Origin: Ottelia alismoides
Lineage: Eukaryota > Streptophyta > Magnoliopsida > Alismatales > Hydrocharitaceae
Assembly: GCA_037367405.1 (NCBI GenBank)
Contig: JAZKJV010000387.1
Coordinates: 806,001 to 870,000 of the forward strand
Direction of reading: 5' to 3'
Length of the DNA stretch: 64,000 nt
The position numbers and the translations under genes are program-made. Below, piece after piece: positions 11,419 to 23,405 of the stretch. The notes beneath the pieces are model-generated. The model did not search any database. It saw only the letters and a list, made by a program, of their open reading frames with translations, and had not been told where the DNA came from. Within the stretch, counting starts at the first letter, position 1. Each line of letters opens with the position of its first letter.

Positions 11419-12769
11419 CTCGAAACAAAGGAAAAATGATCGGGAGAGCACGATGGTCAAGTCAAGAGAAGTGAGAAGAAAGGCGCAAGTGCGCAGGAGC
11501 GATCTAGGACACACACAAAACAATCACAAGCAAAAATGAAAACAAGTCAAACCCTCAATTCACCTACTCAACTCGGTGAAGACCACAAATGCGATCTTTT
11601 AATCTTGTCTGTTTTAGAGTTAGGTGAGAAGTCAAAGAATTTCACACACACTTAGGGGCTTGATGGGATTTGGGCACTAATCCTTAAGGTGTGCGCGAAC
11701 AAATAAAAGCGAAGACAATGAGGGAATTACTCGCCCAAATACAAGATTTTCCTTTTGATCGGTTTTAGGGTCAAGTAAAATTAGCAGTCCCAATTTTATT
11801 GGTTATCACTTTTTTTGGATTTTTAGTGAGAAATGCACGAGCCTAACGAGGAGGCAATTCCTTTAAGATCCTAGGTTAGCAAAATAAGAGGTAGAGTCGG
11901 AAAAGCAATGCAAGCGTCAAATCAATGATGCATGCTAAAGAGAAATGCTCACCTTGCCTCCTGCACTCTACATGCAAGGATGCTCAGCAGAATTGAAACC
12001 CATCTATATGCAAATGCAAAAGCCGATGAAATCGCCCTAAGTTCAGAAACTGCTATTAGCGGGAAGCACCACAAGTTGACCGCCAATCCTCAACCCTAGA
12101 GTCCGGTCTAGGCCCACCCCTCCTCTGCTCAACAAATTGAGGGTAGGAGAAAGCGCTTTGCGGGGAGAGCTCGCGGCGCGACGGATTGAAGGTGATGATC
12201 AACTGTTTAAATTTGACTAAGTCCAAACGCGACTATAGGTACATGCAATGTTGATTAAGATGTTTGGACCTAATTCTACGCAAGCAATCCTAAAACTAAG
12301 GGCTCAATCACACAAAAGAAATAAAATCGGAAAACAAAACAAAATAAAAAATGCGAAGAAAACTGTAAAAACGCGGTGAGCCCCCAAGTGAACAATCACT
12401 TGGAAATTAGGCTCGAATGTCCAAGTTCGGGGGTACCTGTATTATTACAATAATAGTGGTCTCTCTCTTACAAAAATTACAAAAATAAATACTACAAAAA
12501 GAAAATGCAACTACGTAGAGCACGGTCTTCAAAATTCCTCTGCGTCTCCTCGGTGCTTGGCTAGCAGATACCGACTTCACGTGGGTGCGTAAGCGCCTAG
12601 GGTGGAGCGCCTCCCTCGATCCGCGGTTCCTCGCACAAAGTTAACAAAAGAGAAGGTTAGACCGATCAAGAGATATATCAAAAATAAAGAAAATAAATAG
12701 CGAAAATAAAAGCCGCGAAATAGACAATCAATCACAAACACAAACAAGACCCGAACTACACGCTGTTGC
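11419..12769 (-). other. Leader (5' UTR) of the protease-only element
   Basis: About 1.35 kb between the primer site and the protein start on the minus strand. No coding frame of note is visible. Its 3' portion in plus reading (12100-12200 and 12560-12650) resembles 49140-49220 and 49590-49660 in the leader of the plus-strand Athila. Confidence 0.7.
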
Positions 12770-12787
12770 TCCCCGGCAACGGCGCCA
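12770..12787 (-). other. Primer binding site (tRNA-Asp)
   Basis: On the minus strand TGGCGCCGTTGCCGGGGA lies two bases after the LTR end. It is complementary to the 3' end of plant tRNA-Asp including CCA. The same 18 bases occur at 49003-49020. Confidence 0.92.
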
Positions 12788-12789
12788 TT

Positions 12790-15700
12790 TGTTTAGCCCG
12801 CAAATCGGTGATCTTAAGTTCCGCACAAGGCGGGAACTCAGTCGCTGAATCGACCACGCGAAATTCAGATTAAAACAACAATTAACCCACAACAGATAAA
12901 TCAAGCAATGAAAGTAAATGTGCGGAGTTAAAATTTATTATAACTCTACAACAAGATGTGTATAGGTGCAAGTATTGTAGAGGTCGAACACAGGGAGCAG
13001 ACAGGTAGAACGGGGCAAAAATTGCACAAAAGTGTGAATGTGATCAAATGCCTATCTATGCTATATTTTTTGTGGGTTTTTAATTTATAATTTTTTTCTT
13101 TAATTTTTAATTTTATATTTTTGTATTTTGATTTTTAATTTACTGATTTTTATTTTCTTTTTATATTTTATATATTTTTTTTAAATTTCCTTTTTCAATA
13201 ATGGAAAGTAAAGACGAGGTAATAAAAGGTAGAAAGAGATATTTATAAAAATAGATAAAAATGTTCAAAAATAAGCAAATAAAGTCTTTTTGGTCTTTTT
13301 ATATTTTTCTACTATTTTTGTGATTTTTGGGTAATTTTTAGAATGTTTTTGGTATTTTTAATTAGCAAAATAAGGAAAACAGTGAATAAAAGTTGCTGGC
13401 CGAAATTAAAATGAGGATGAAAAATATCAAATGGTGTCCAAAATTCCTCAAATTACTTTTAATTGAAAGATAATAAATCAAAGAAGATACAGAAACTGAA
13501 ATTGTATTTTTTGGATTTTTATAGAAATTTTAAGATTTTTATGAAGGTTTTTAGAGTTTTATAATTTTTAGGCGTTTTGTTTTGTATTTTTTAGTGATTT
13601 TTGGTCTGCAGCTAAATGATACTAAAAGACACAAAATATATTTTTTTGGGATTTTTCTGGAGTGTTTTTATATTTTTTATAGATTTTCTAAGCTAGACAG
13701 TGCACCAAAAAGCATGTTTTTGATTTTTAATAAATATAAAAATGCAATAAATATGGAAAATAAAAATATGGCGTGGAAGTACTATGCAACAGATATCTAA
13801 GTTAATTTTTGTAGATTTTTTAGGTGCTATAGATGCATGCAAAAAATACAAGCAACAAAAAGAAAAGGCATGCGGCCAGGGGCGTTTTTGTAATATCAAG
13901 AATTCCAGGGGGCTGGCAAGCAATTATACCAGAAAACTAAGAACTGTAGACGTAATTTAATGGACCAATTATAAAATCTCAGATCCGCAGGGGTTTAATC
14001 ACAAAAAAACACCAGGACTCACGTGTTAGACCACGCGCCCCTGGCAGGGGTATAGATGCAGATAACAAAATTGCGAGGGCTGATGTGCAATAATTCCCAA
14101 AAGTTTTATACTTTGATAAAAAAGTTTATGCGCTGACATAAATAACACCAAACCCCGGGGTCCTTCTGCAAAAATCGCCAGGTGCACGTGCTGCGCACGT
14201 GACCTGGCGAGGACCTAGATGTAAAAGCCTGAAGTTATGGGGGTTTTTAGGAAATATGACAAAACGTTTTAAACGCAGATGAAGGTTTTTTTAAAAATTA
14301 AATACTAATTACAAAAATTGTCGGGGTAACAGTAGCAAAATAGCCCGACCTTAGGCGCAATCGAACGACTTTGCGCCGTTCACTTGGACACGTGGCGACG
14401 CCGGGTGCGCCGATACCCCTTCGGCTACAACGGTCTTGATTAGATCGGCCTTGAGAATCTGACAGCTGGAGGGGGTGCGCGATCAACGGCACCTGTAGCC
14501 TCTGGATGAACTGGCTGAATCTGACGGAGGAGAGGATGGTCGCAAGAACAGGGACGAACTCGCGGGGGGGCGAGTTCTCCCAGCTCTGATCTTCCTCCCC
14601 CACGGTTCGATGATGCTCCAAAATGCCCCGGGAGGCTGCTGGGGAGGCCTTCTGGAGGGCGGAGGCCACAAAATGGCGTGGGAAGCGCCACAAGACCGCC
14701 GGGGCGTGAAGAACAAGGCCGCCCAGGTAGCGGCTCCAGGCCGTGCGGCGTTGTCAAAAATTGACCCAGATGGGGTCCCCTTCCCCTGGAACCTGCAATA
14801 AAACTTCAAGGCGGCAGTGGATGGTTCTAGGAGCAACAAAACACGTGGTGGATGGTGGTGTATGGCGCTCGCCGGAGCAAGTCCGGCGAGGGGGAAGATG
14901 ACGGCGAATGAAGCACGAAACAACAAAAATGCGGAGCTAGAAGTAATCCTACACTAGATCTAACCTACAGCATAAAAGAAAACAAAGAAAAACAAGAGAA
15001 AACCACCTCGATTGGCTGGGAAACCAAGAGGAGGAGACCTCATGGCGGCGGCCGGAGATGGGGTGGTTGGAGCGCCTCCCGGCCCTCGCCCGACCTTGCG
15101 CGAAGGAGCTGGAGATCCCCCTGTCACCGGGATCAATCCCGAGCTCCAAAGCAAGGGTCCAACTTGGGTCAAAAAGGGTTCAAAATGGAATGGAGGTGTT
15201 GGGTTGGTTTTTGAAAACATGGCTCTGGAGCGAACTTCGAGGGCGTGTCACGGGCGATCCCTTGATCCAATCCCCAAGATAATAGGTGGGCGTGTATGAT
15301 CAGTCATAGGGGAGAAATATCCCAGAAGAAATCTAGGTCAAACAATGACCGGATCGTCCTAGAAAAAAGGGAGAAGAAGGGACAAAACTCATTCTGACAT
15401 ATAGCAGGCTGGGGTCAGAGAGTTGACCTCGGGTCAACTTTCCAACCCCCCAGGTTGGTCCACGTGGACCAACCAGGAAAAAGCCTGCAAAAAATGCTTA
15501 AAAAAATGTTTTAAAATAGTAAACTATTTTATTAGATTTAGGATATAAAATAAAAAGTGTTTATAATTTTATGTAGTATTTTATTCTTATTTTTAATTAT
15601 TTTTATGAGGTATATTTTTACAAGTTTGCATTTATGCCCTTTATAGTATATATATCTATATATTTAAGTATTTTATTTTTATTTTGTGTATTATGATTTT

Positions 15701-16628
15701 ATTATTTTTGTTTCTTATTTTATAAAATTATAAAATACTTTTATATACATAAATATATTTTTATTTTATTTTTCTGATTTATTTTGTATATTTAATAAAA
15801 TACAAACATGTTTTGTATAGGGATTTGTATAGGTATGTATCTATGTATTGAATATATACAAGTATTTTTATTTGTATTTTATTTATGTTTTTATTCTTAT
15901 TTTAATGTACATTATTATTATAAGTATTATTTACAACATTATAAAAATACAAAATTGTAAAAATAATAAATAAATAATAAATTGAATATTTTATTCGGTA
16001 CAAGTATACAATAGGGGTCCAAAAGTCAACTTTCAAACCGTAGCTCCGCCAAATGCGAAACCACCACCATTAATTAGCTTATTTTCTTCTATATACAATT
16101 AAAGGTGAGTATGCTGCATTTGGAGTTTTTATTTGTGAGATACGGGTCTGGGAAGTTGGGGTTCTGGATTTTTATTCATACCATAACTTTTTATCTGTGC
16201 ATTATTTTTCAGTGAAATCAATTTTTTATTTTTCTTTATAAAATTATCTACAACATTCATGTACAAAGTTTCTTTATTTGATGTATAAAAAGTGGAACCA
16301 AAAATAGGTCCCAAAATGAATAAAGAATCAATAGAATGTATAGGTATTTTCTCTGCAATTCTGACCTTATCTCCCCCTACTTTATTCCTTATCGACCTAT
16401 TCATCAAGATGCCTAGGTCTCGGGGTTTCGGGTCATAAAATATTTACAATATTTTATTCTTTTTCTTTTCTTTATTCTATAATTTTGGCTTTAAAAACCG
16501 CATTTTATACAATATTTACATACATATACATGAATGCTAAAATGCATGAATTACGCCTATTTACGTGCATTTACTAGGGTTTCAAGGCCAAAATGATAGA
16601 ATAAAGATGATGAAACGTAGATTCATCA
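12790..16628 (-). repeat. Middle LTR of the tandem array
   Basis: About 3839 bp, nearly identical to 2988-6839. It acts as the 5' LTR for the complete unit on its left (a primer site lies at its left edge). It is also the 3' LTR of the truncated unit on its right (a polypurine tract at 16629-16642). Differences from the left LTR include 7 G rather than 16 G at 14564-14570, a few short indels and scattered substitutions. Confidence 0.9.
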
Positions 16629-18604
16629 TCCCCCTATACTTACCTTTGCTAGTCCCTAGCAAACACTTATGCAATAAGTGCAGAAAAAGAAAAATGAAGA
16701 AAAGAAAAAGAAGAAAGATGGACTAAATTTAATTGTCTAACTTGTCTTCACAAAATCAAAGTTTGGAGCTTAAGTCGGACCTTTGGAATTTTAGTGCGGG
16801 TGGAACCTTAGTGAGATCCGTGTCTGAAATTCAACAGTCCTTGAGAATCCCAAAACTCTGTCCAAGTCTCCTCAATAGCCAGGTCAGAAATATCTCAACT
16901 CATACGCAAACCCTTACGACTATGAATCTGACTCGTACAGTGTAAGTGATGGTGGCTCTCCCCAACTAGAATGACAAAGAGACTGACTTCTCCAGTACGA
17001 CAACCCAATGATTCCCCAATCCAGCAACTCCATCCTCGAGGAGCGGGGTATTCCCTTCTAAGTTCAAGTGGCAACCAGCTCAAGAGGAGGGGGTGAAGAG
17101 AAGAATGGACGGTAGCCAGTGTAGCTACCTATCCCGGGATGCAAGATCAGTGTAGTCAAGTCATCCTGCTGCAGGCTCACATGATATGACTTTGGAACTC
17201 AAGCTTGCTTATTGACTTTACAACATATGTACATACTTTTTTTTTCTTTTTTTTCCCTTTTTTTTCTCTTTTTTTTGAAATACTATATACAGCAGCATTT
17301 ACATAAGGAGTTTTTCCTCTTGAGCCAGTAGACTATCCCTCTTTTGAAGCATTATCGCAACCCACAGCCTCCTGTCTTTAGACTTCCTAATCACTGGACG
17401 GGTTGGGGTGCACTTCCCTCCCTAGAGGAGGACAAATGTTTCCATTTGTGTGCGTCTCATACCGGCAAATCCAATCCCCTCACCACTCCAACTGAGTTGA
17501 GCCATGTGAAAGGTGCAGGTGTCCAAGTTAGGTCATTATCAACAAGAGTCGTGCGTGTGCTCCGAAATACTCTACTTAGGCAGTCAAGAATCCATTGAAC
17601 CAAATCCCGTGATCCTCAAAGAATTAAGTCAACTAGACCTGAAGTACCTCAAACCCAGTTCCTATAAGGTTCCTGTTATTAGGTAGATTTTAAGGTCCAA
17701 TCAAGCTCCAATCTTCGGATTTTACTTAGACTTGTTCAACTATCAAACTCAATCCGAAAAATGCGAATGCCATGCACATGCAATGCAGAAAATATTTTTG
17801 TGATACAATTTTCAAGATTTTGAACTTTTTATGGATTTTTGAAAAGATGATGATGATGCATATGCAGATGCATTTTTTTTGTATTTTTCAAAAATATTTT
17901 TCAAATGTTTTCTAGATTTTAATTTTGCAAATGTTTTTGGGATTTTTGAAAACAAAAAGTTTTGGCTGAAAACTAGGTTAAAATATATGCACACGGGAGT
18001 GCTTCTTATATACACAAGAAGTGGATTTTAGAATTTACAGGGTAAGTGGTCAATTTTATACATATATACATAGTGGATTTTGGTGTGATGTTAGTATTCC
18101 TCAAACTTATTTGACACAAGCTTTTCACACAATTTTTGAAAACTATAGTCCAAAATAGTTTTTACAAACATTTTTGCAAACATGTACACACATTTGAAAA
18201 TCATTTTGCAAAGGCTTTCAAAACAGTATAGATAGATTTTTCAAAATATTTTTGCAACCATTTTTCAAACCATTTGCAAATCATTTTTCAAACATTTTAT
18301 TTCACACAAAGAAAAGAAGTTTTACAAACCACGCATTTTTACACAGGTTGAAAACATGTAACAAAACATTTTCAAAATAGTTTTCAATAGATGTTCACAA
18401 AAATTTTCAAACCATTTTTCAAACATTTTGCAAAAAAAAACATTTTCACCTGATTTATTAATCAGTAATTACAAAAAGAATTTGAGGAATGATAACATCT
18501 TTTTATTAAGGATTTTTAATGAATTTTAAAAAATAATTAGGCATATTTATTAAGAAAATACGAAAGTACGAGTTATGGCTAAAGTATATATGTAGTATAT
18601 ACGA

Positions 18605-19208
18605 CCCCCCTATACTTAGCTTGAGCTATGTCCTCATAGATCAGAGAGAAAAGAGAAGACATAACTCGTACTGAGTATAGGAAAATCTAAAGAATAAATG
18701 AATGAATCGATGAGAAGTTGACCGTCCCCCCTATACTTAGGATCAAATAATCCTAAGTATAGCAGACTGTACACAAAGCAGGGAGGGTCAAGGGTGGGAA
18801 TGAACAGATCGTACTCAGATTGTCTCCCCCTATACTTAGGGTAAGATATCCCTACGTATAGACAAGAAGAGGAGACAATGGAGAGGATCGAAAAAATAGA
18901 GAAACTCGAGGTGCACACCCCCCTATACTTAGGACAAAGTACATCCTAAGTATGGAAAACTGTCTACAAGGGTGGAACCTTTTCGGTAGATGAAGAAGAT
19001 ATAAGAGGAAAAGAAGAAAAGAAGAAAAGAAGAAAATAAATCGGAAGATGGCAGAAGATAGAGAAGGATATACACGTCACTCCCCCTATACTTAGGGTAA
19101 AAGAAGCCCTAAGTATAGGCGACAACAGGAGTAATGAAACGGAACGAAGAAAGAGCACTCGGCTCGTCCACCCCCCTATACTTAGGACAAAGTACGTCCT
19201 AAGTAAGG
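18605..19208 (-). repeat. Second copy of the six-hairpin array
   Basis: The same six hairpins as at 8805-9408, in the same order and spacing. Only a few base differences are visible, for example in the loop of the unit near 18920. Confidence 0.85.
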
Positions 19209-19298
19209 CAGACTCGAGGAATGGGTAGACGAGCAATACGGTAGAGAGAACCGAAGTACACATAAGAGAATATACAACAGAGACGGATGTACAGATGA

Positions 19299-19407
19299 TC
19301 AAGAAGGTTGAAAGCGAACCTTCTTGCGGGACCGCGGAGGAACAGATCTAGTGTGGTGCAGGTCGACATCGGGGTCCACAGTGGACGGAATCCGATCAGG
19401 GTCGACA
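19299..19407 (-). pseudogene. C-terminal fragment of the protease-only polyprotein
   Basis: It encodes only the last 36 or so residues (ending PPRSRKKVRF plus a short tail) and the stop codon of the protein seen complete at 9499-11418. It is truncated at the right end of the array. Confidence 0.8.
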
Positions 19408-20020
19408 CTTCATGTGAGGTGCGAGGACCTCTCTGTAAATATCAATAAGTAAAAGTGTCCTTTCGCAGAATGTACATAAGTTTTTCAATGTTCTTTAGTA
19501 TTTCTAGAACTGAATAGAAAATACAAAAGAGCAATGGGTAACTAAATAAATTACCCACTAAGGCGTCGATCGGAAGGCAGAGCAGCTTCCACGTGTCTGA
19601 TCGTGCAGTGCTTGGCGCGTAACAATTCAACTAGAATAGAGGGCCCATATTAGATCTAGGCTTTGCTCATGATCAGGCGACTCTTGAGGTGTCTGGAGGA
19701 ACACCTCAATAACTCGGCTTTGGCAAGCTTCAACCTGTAATTAAGCGTGTCTCCGGCCATCGTTCTCCTTGTCGATGGTCCCTCTAGCTTCCTGGAAGCC
19801 TTCCACATCTGTCGGTCTCTTCAAAGAGGTCAGACTCCGGTCAGAAGGGGCCTGGAGGTCAGATGCACCTGGGCTTTGAATTGACCCTCGATGGATCTCC
19901 AGGTGGCTCGTTGATGCTCAGGACCTGCACAGAAATGAATAAAGGGCTCGAGGGGCGACCTCGACCCCAAAAGCAGCTGATGCGCACGAGGAACTGAGGG
20001 GGTAGTTAAGCTCCGATGGG
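19408..20020 (-). repeat. Old Athila-like LTR fragment, right part of the split copy
   Basis: Landmarks such as 'gcgaggacct...gtaaaag', 'ccacgtg' and 'acctgca...aataaa' follow the order seen in plus reading at 4400-5010 of the minus-strand LTR. This therefore looks like the continuation of the fragment at 2166-2987, with roughly 0.6 kb lost at the insertion point. It is strongly diverged and holds no gene. Confidence 0.4.
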
Positions 20021-20297
20021 CGACGATGGAGGGCTCTCTATTTTATCTTCTTGTGGGCTTACATGGATTAATCAAGACAGTTGACGTGAGGTCAATTGTC
20101 ATTTCCCTTGGGTGGCTCCTATCAAAGGCTCTTCTCCCCAACTTTATCGAATTTCCTTTTCACCTTGATCCTTACGTCCATATTTTTCACGTAATCACTG
20201 CCTCGATGCATTGTTAATCTCGCCCATACTTTTTCTAAGTCAAACGAGCATTGAGCTAACTAAAAACCCTAATCATTTGAAGGCCCCTTGTCACTGC

Positions 20298-20305
20298 TAT
20301 AAAAT
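20298..20305 (+). promoter_or_regulatory. TATA box of old LTR
   Basis: TATAAAAT about 200 bp before a splice-donor-like CAG|GTGAGC (20501). A matching acceptor TTTGTGCAG ends at 20863. Confidence 0.5.
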
Positions 20306-20500
20306 GCCATCTAGACCTTCGATTCAAGTTTTACTCCCTCTTTTTCTATCATTGGCCCCTTGGATCGACTTCTGGAGGACGACCCTTGTGATAGAAGGCA
20401 TGACCCATCGATTCATAATGAGGAGGTGCTCGATCAAAGGTGATTCAACCTCACTAGAGCAAGCTCTGATGAACAACTACTCCCCGACTTTTCAGGTCAG

Positions 20501-20863
20501 GTGAGCCTATATTTCCTATCATTTTATCTTCGTATCTACATTCCTAGTGTTGTTGCATAGTTAGTTTATGTCGATTTCATCTAATTTCTTAAAAAATCCA
20601 AAAAATTTCATATGTTGGAACTTGAAACTCCATCTCTATTCATCATGCTTTCTGCCTATTTCGACCCATCTGGACAACTCCACTTCTTTTCCCTCGTGTC
20701 CTCCACCCTTCTAACCATCGACCACCCTCGATTCTGCAAGAATCATGGCGATCAGATCTCCAATTGTGTTGTAGTAGACCTTTACCTCACTTCATCTCCT
20801 ATCCATTCCACTCCAAACAAGGTCGAGGCAGATTGCCCTCGATCTCTAACTCTCTTTGTGCAG
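20501..20863 (+). other. Possible LTR intron, old copy
   Basis: Donor CAG|GTGAGC and acceptor CTCTCTTTGTGCAG bound 363 nt at the same relative place as the intron-like segments in the other LTR lineages. Confidence 0.35.
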
Positions 20864-22950
20864 AATAGGGCATCAAGGAGACCCTCCTAGTGTGTCATTG
20901 AGCTTGCATAAATCCTCCAGGTACTTCTGAGCTCCAGACCCTTATCGATGGGGTTCAGACATTTTTGAAGGTATTATCAACTGCGGATCATCTTCAGGAA
21001 GCTACAGAGCATATCAGCAGCTTCATTCGTCCATGGAGTGAGGAGTTAGCTGCGATCGAAGCAATCCCAGGAGTCTGTTCTTACGGGTTCTTCCAGATAC
21101 CTCCTCCATTGTTTGATCAAGAGTGTCGCCCAGATCATTAAAGTACTGTTGGATCAAGGCACACCACAGCTGCTGGATCGAGCTGAAAAATTGATCACGT
21201 ACATCCATCGACGAAGCATCATCCTCTATCCAACGAGCACCACATGTATAACTGAAGTGTTTAGAACCGTCAGATGGCGTACTATTTTGGATAAATTACT
21301 TAGGCATCCCTCAGTTATTTTGCTTTATTATTTAGTACTATGAATATTTAGTTACATGTTATAGTTTTAGGATATTTTGTAACAAGAACCATATACTTTA
21401 TTGTAATTGCACTATAATCCAGTCCATGCCACCTCACATGGTCCCCCATGTGAGGCACTTTTTAGGGAAAATTGTATTTTTTATCTTAAACTTCTTGGAC
21501 TGGTTCTGAAATCAAGTTTAAGTTTCTATTAATTGCAAACAGACCCCTATAAATTGTAGCTTTTATTTTTATGTAAATTTATCTGTAAAGTTATAAGAAA
21601 ATGTAATTAAATTCCTGACATATTGCTTTGTGACATATTTTTTCCTATGAAAATTTAATGAATTTTTATTTTAATTAAAAATAAAAAACATGCATTTTTG
21701 GTTCTATCTAATTGTTAAAATCCAAAAAAATAGAAAAAGACCTATGAAAATTCCCAGAAAAATATATTTTCTATAAAATATTAGATATTACCACATACAC
21801 AAAAATCACTAAAAATTACAAGCTATAAAACTTAAAAATTGCAAAACCCTAAAAACCCTACAAAAATTAATAAAAATTATTGAAAAATATAGAAATATAT
21901 CTTTCTATTTATGAATTTTCTATCTATAGTATAATGAATATATTAATAATAGGTTTTGGTTAGTTTTGGAGTCATTTATATTTATTAAACATAAAACTAT
22001 CTCGGATAATTAATTTGTGCACTATTTTATACTTTTTAATACTTTAAAATACATAAAAATCATTAAAAACTATAAAGATATCAAAAATAAAGAAATATAT
22101 AAAAATCACAAAACATTTTATTTCCTATATTTTGACTATATATGTTTATTTAGAAATATAAAACCCTATATATCATATATAATTTATCTATTACTTATAT
22201 AATATATAATATCATTATTAATATATATAAATATATATATATATTATTTTGAAAATAAAAAATAAATTTAAATTTTACAAAAATGAAATTAAATTTAATT
22301 AAACTTTTAAAAATATAATATATATATAACAATTAAAAACCTCATAAACGTAGAAAGAGAAAAAAATATATAACAATTATTGTTAATTAGCAATAGTTAC
22401 TAATAATTAACCTGCCCACCAATTTGCTCCTTAGTGTTTGAAACTCCACCTTACTTGCGCTATACACTTTTATTATGGAGTTATAATAAATTTTACCTTA
22501 CATCACTTTGATTGTCATTCATTTATCGTAGGTTAATTGTTGTTGATTTTGGCTTGATTCGAGTACCGAGAGCCGTGAGAGGTGACGATACAACGATTGT
22601 CGGATCTGACTTGTCGGACACCTCATGCCCTTTAAGACTAGACGTTAGGTGCCCCGGTCCTTACTCAGTCAGCAATGTTCTGTCTCATATGCATGCACAC
22701 GAGTAACTTTTTATAGAAATACATGGATTTTTGTATATTGGCATGCCATTTTGTAGGATTTTGTTATGTACTTCATATTGAGAGATCTTTTGTATGTTCC
22801 ATCTTATGTATGTGCGTGAATAGTTTTTTAGGGATACAAGGATTTTTGTATAATTGAGTGATTTCTGGTAGCATATTTGAGAGAAGTATTACATTCTGTC
22901 CCTGTACTTACCATTCGCCGAACACTACAGCTCAAATCTCTTTGTTATGT

Positions 22951-23402
22951 CACTACAACAAAATTGAGCTATAGTGACGGTTTTGAAAAAATCCGTCACT
23001 AAATTAGCCGTTGTTAAATATATAATGACGATAATATTCATTGCGAAATTAGTTTCCGTACTCAAAATTAGCAACGAATATCATATCTGTCGTTATATCA
23101 TTAGCAACGGACCACATAGCGACACTTATCCGTTGCTATTTTTCAAAATATCATTTAATCGTCGCTATTTTTTTAGTTCAAAATCTATCGACGATTAATT
23201 AAAATTTTGAAAAATAGCAACGAATAAGCATCGCTATGTGGACCGTTGCTAATGATATAACGACATATATGATATTCGTTGCTAATTTTGAATACGAAAA
23301 CTCATTTCGCAACGAATAATATCATCATTATATATTTAACAACGGCTAATTTAGTGACGGATTTTTTCAAAACCGTCACAATAGCTCAATTTTTTTGTAG
23401 TG
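22951..23402. mobile_element. CACTA-type MITE, near-perfect foldback
   Basis: 452 bp, with ends CACTACAACAAAATTGAGCT and (reverse complement) CACTACAAAAAAATTGAGCT, flanked by a 3-bp TGT duplication (22948-22950 and 23403-23405). The two halves are almost fully complementary along about 200 bp, centred near 23175. CACTAC termini and 3-bp target duplications are typical of CACTA (En/Spm) elements. It has no coding capacity. A read-through transcript would fold into one long hairpin. Confidence 0.9.
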
Positions 23403-23405
23403 TGT

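Larger units (their letters stand above)
2988..19407 (-). mobile_element. Tandem array of a protease-only, non-autonomous Athila-like retrotransposon
   Basis: The order in plus coordinates is LTR (2988-6839), internal region (6840-12789), LTR (12790-16628), internal region truncated at 19407. The blocks 2988-9607 and 12790-19407 are near-identical direct repeats of about 6.62 kb. The complete unit has a tRNA-Asp primer site next to the right LTR, a polypurine tract next to the left LTR, and one long protein frame, all on the minus strand. Capsid, RT, RNase H and integrase are missing. LTR, primer site, polypurine tract and 3' non-coding region closely match the full Athila element at 45144-63492, which suggests trans-mobilisation by such a helper. 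The right end has no LTR, and no target duplication is visible, as expected for a truncated array. Confidence 0.85.
16629..19407 (-). mobile_element. Truncated internal region of a second protease-only unit
   Basis: A near-exact copy of 6840-9607 with the same polypurine tract, conserved 3' non-coding blocks and hairpin array (18605-19208). It breaks off at 19407 after the shared GTCGACA, inside the protein frame. The primer site, leader, most of the protein and the distal LTR are missing. Confidence 0.88.
20021..22700 (+). repeat. Old Athila-like LTR in plus orientation
   Basis: It has the same architecture as the LTR at 45144-49000: GTTGAC/GTCAA inverted pair (20078-20095), TATAAAAT (20298-20305), a C-rich transcribed part, a run resembling 'aaaaatccaaaaaatttcat', a long A/T-rich tract (21600-22380) and a terminal part similar to the reverse complement of 2166-2450. 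It is head-to-head with 19408-20020. No primer site follows it, so it is a solo or truncated LTR. Short frames inside it match no protein family I know. Confidence 0.5.
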
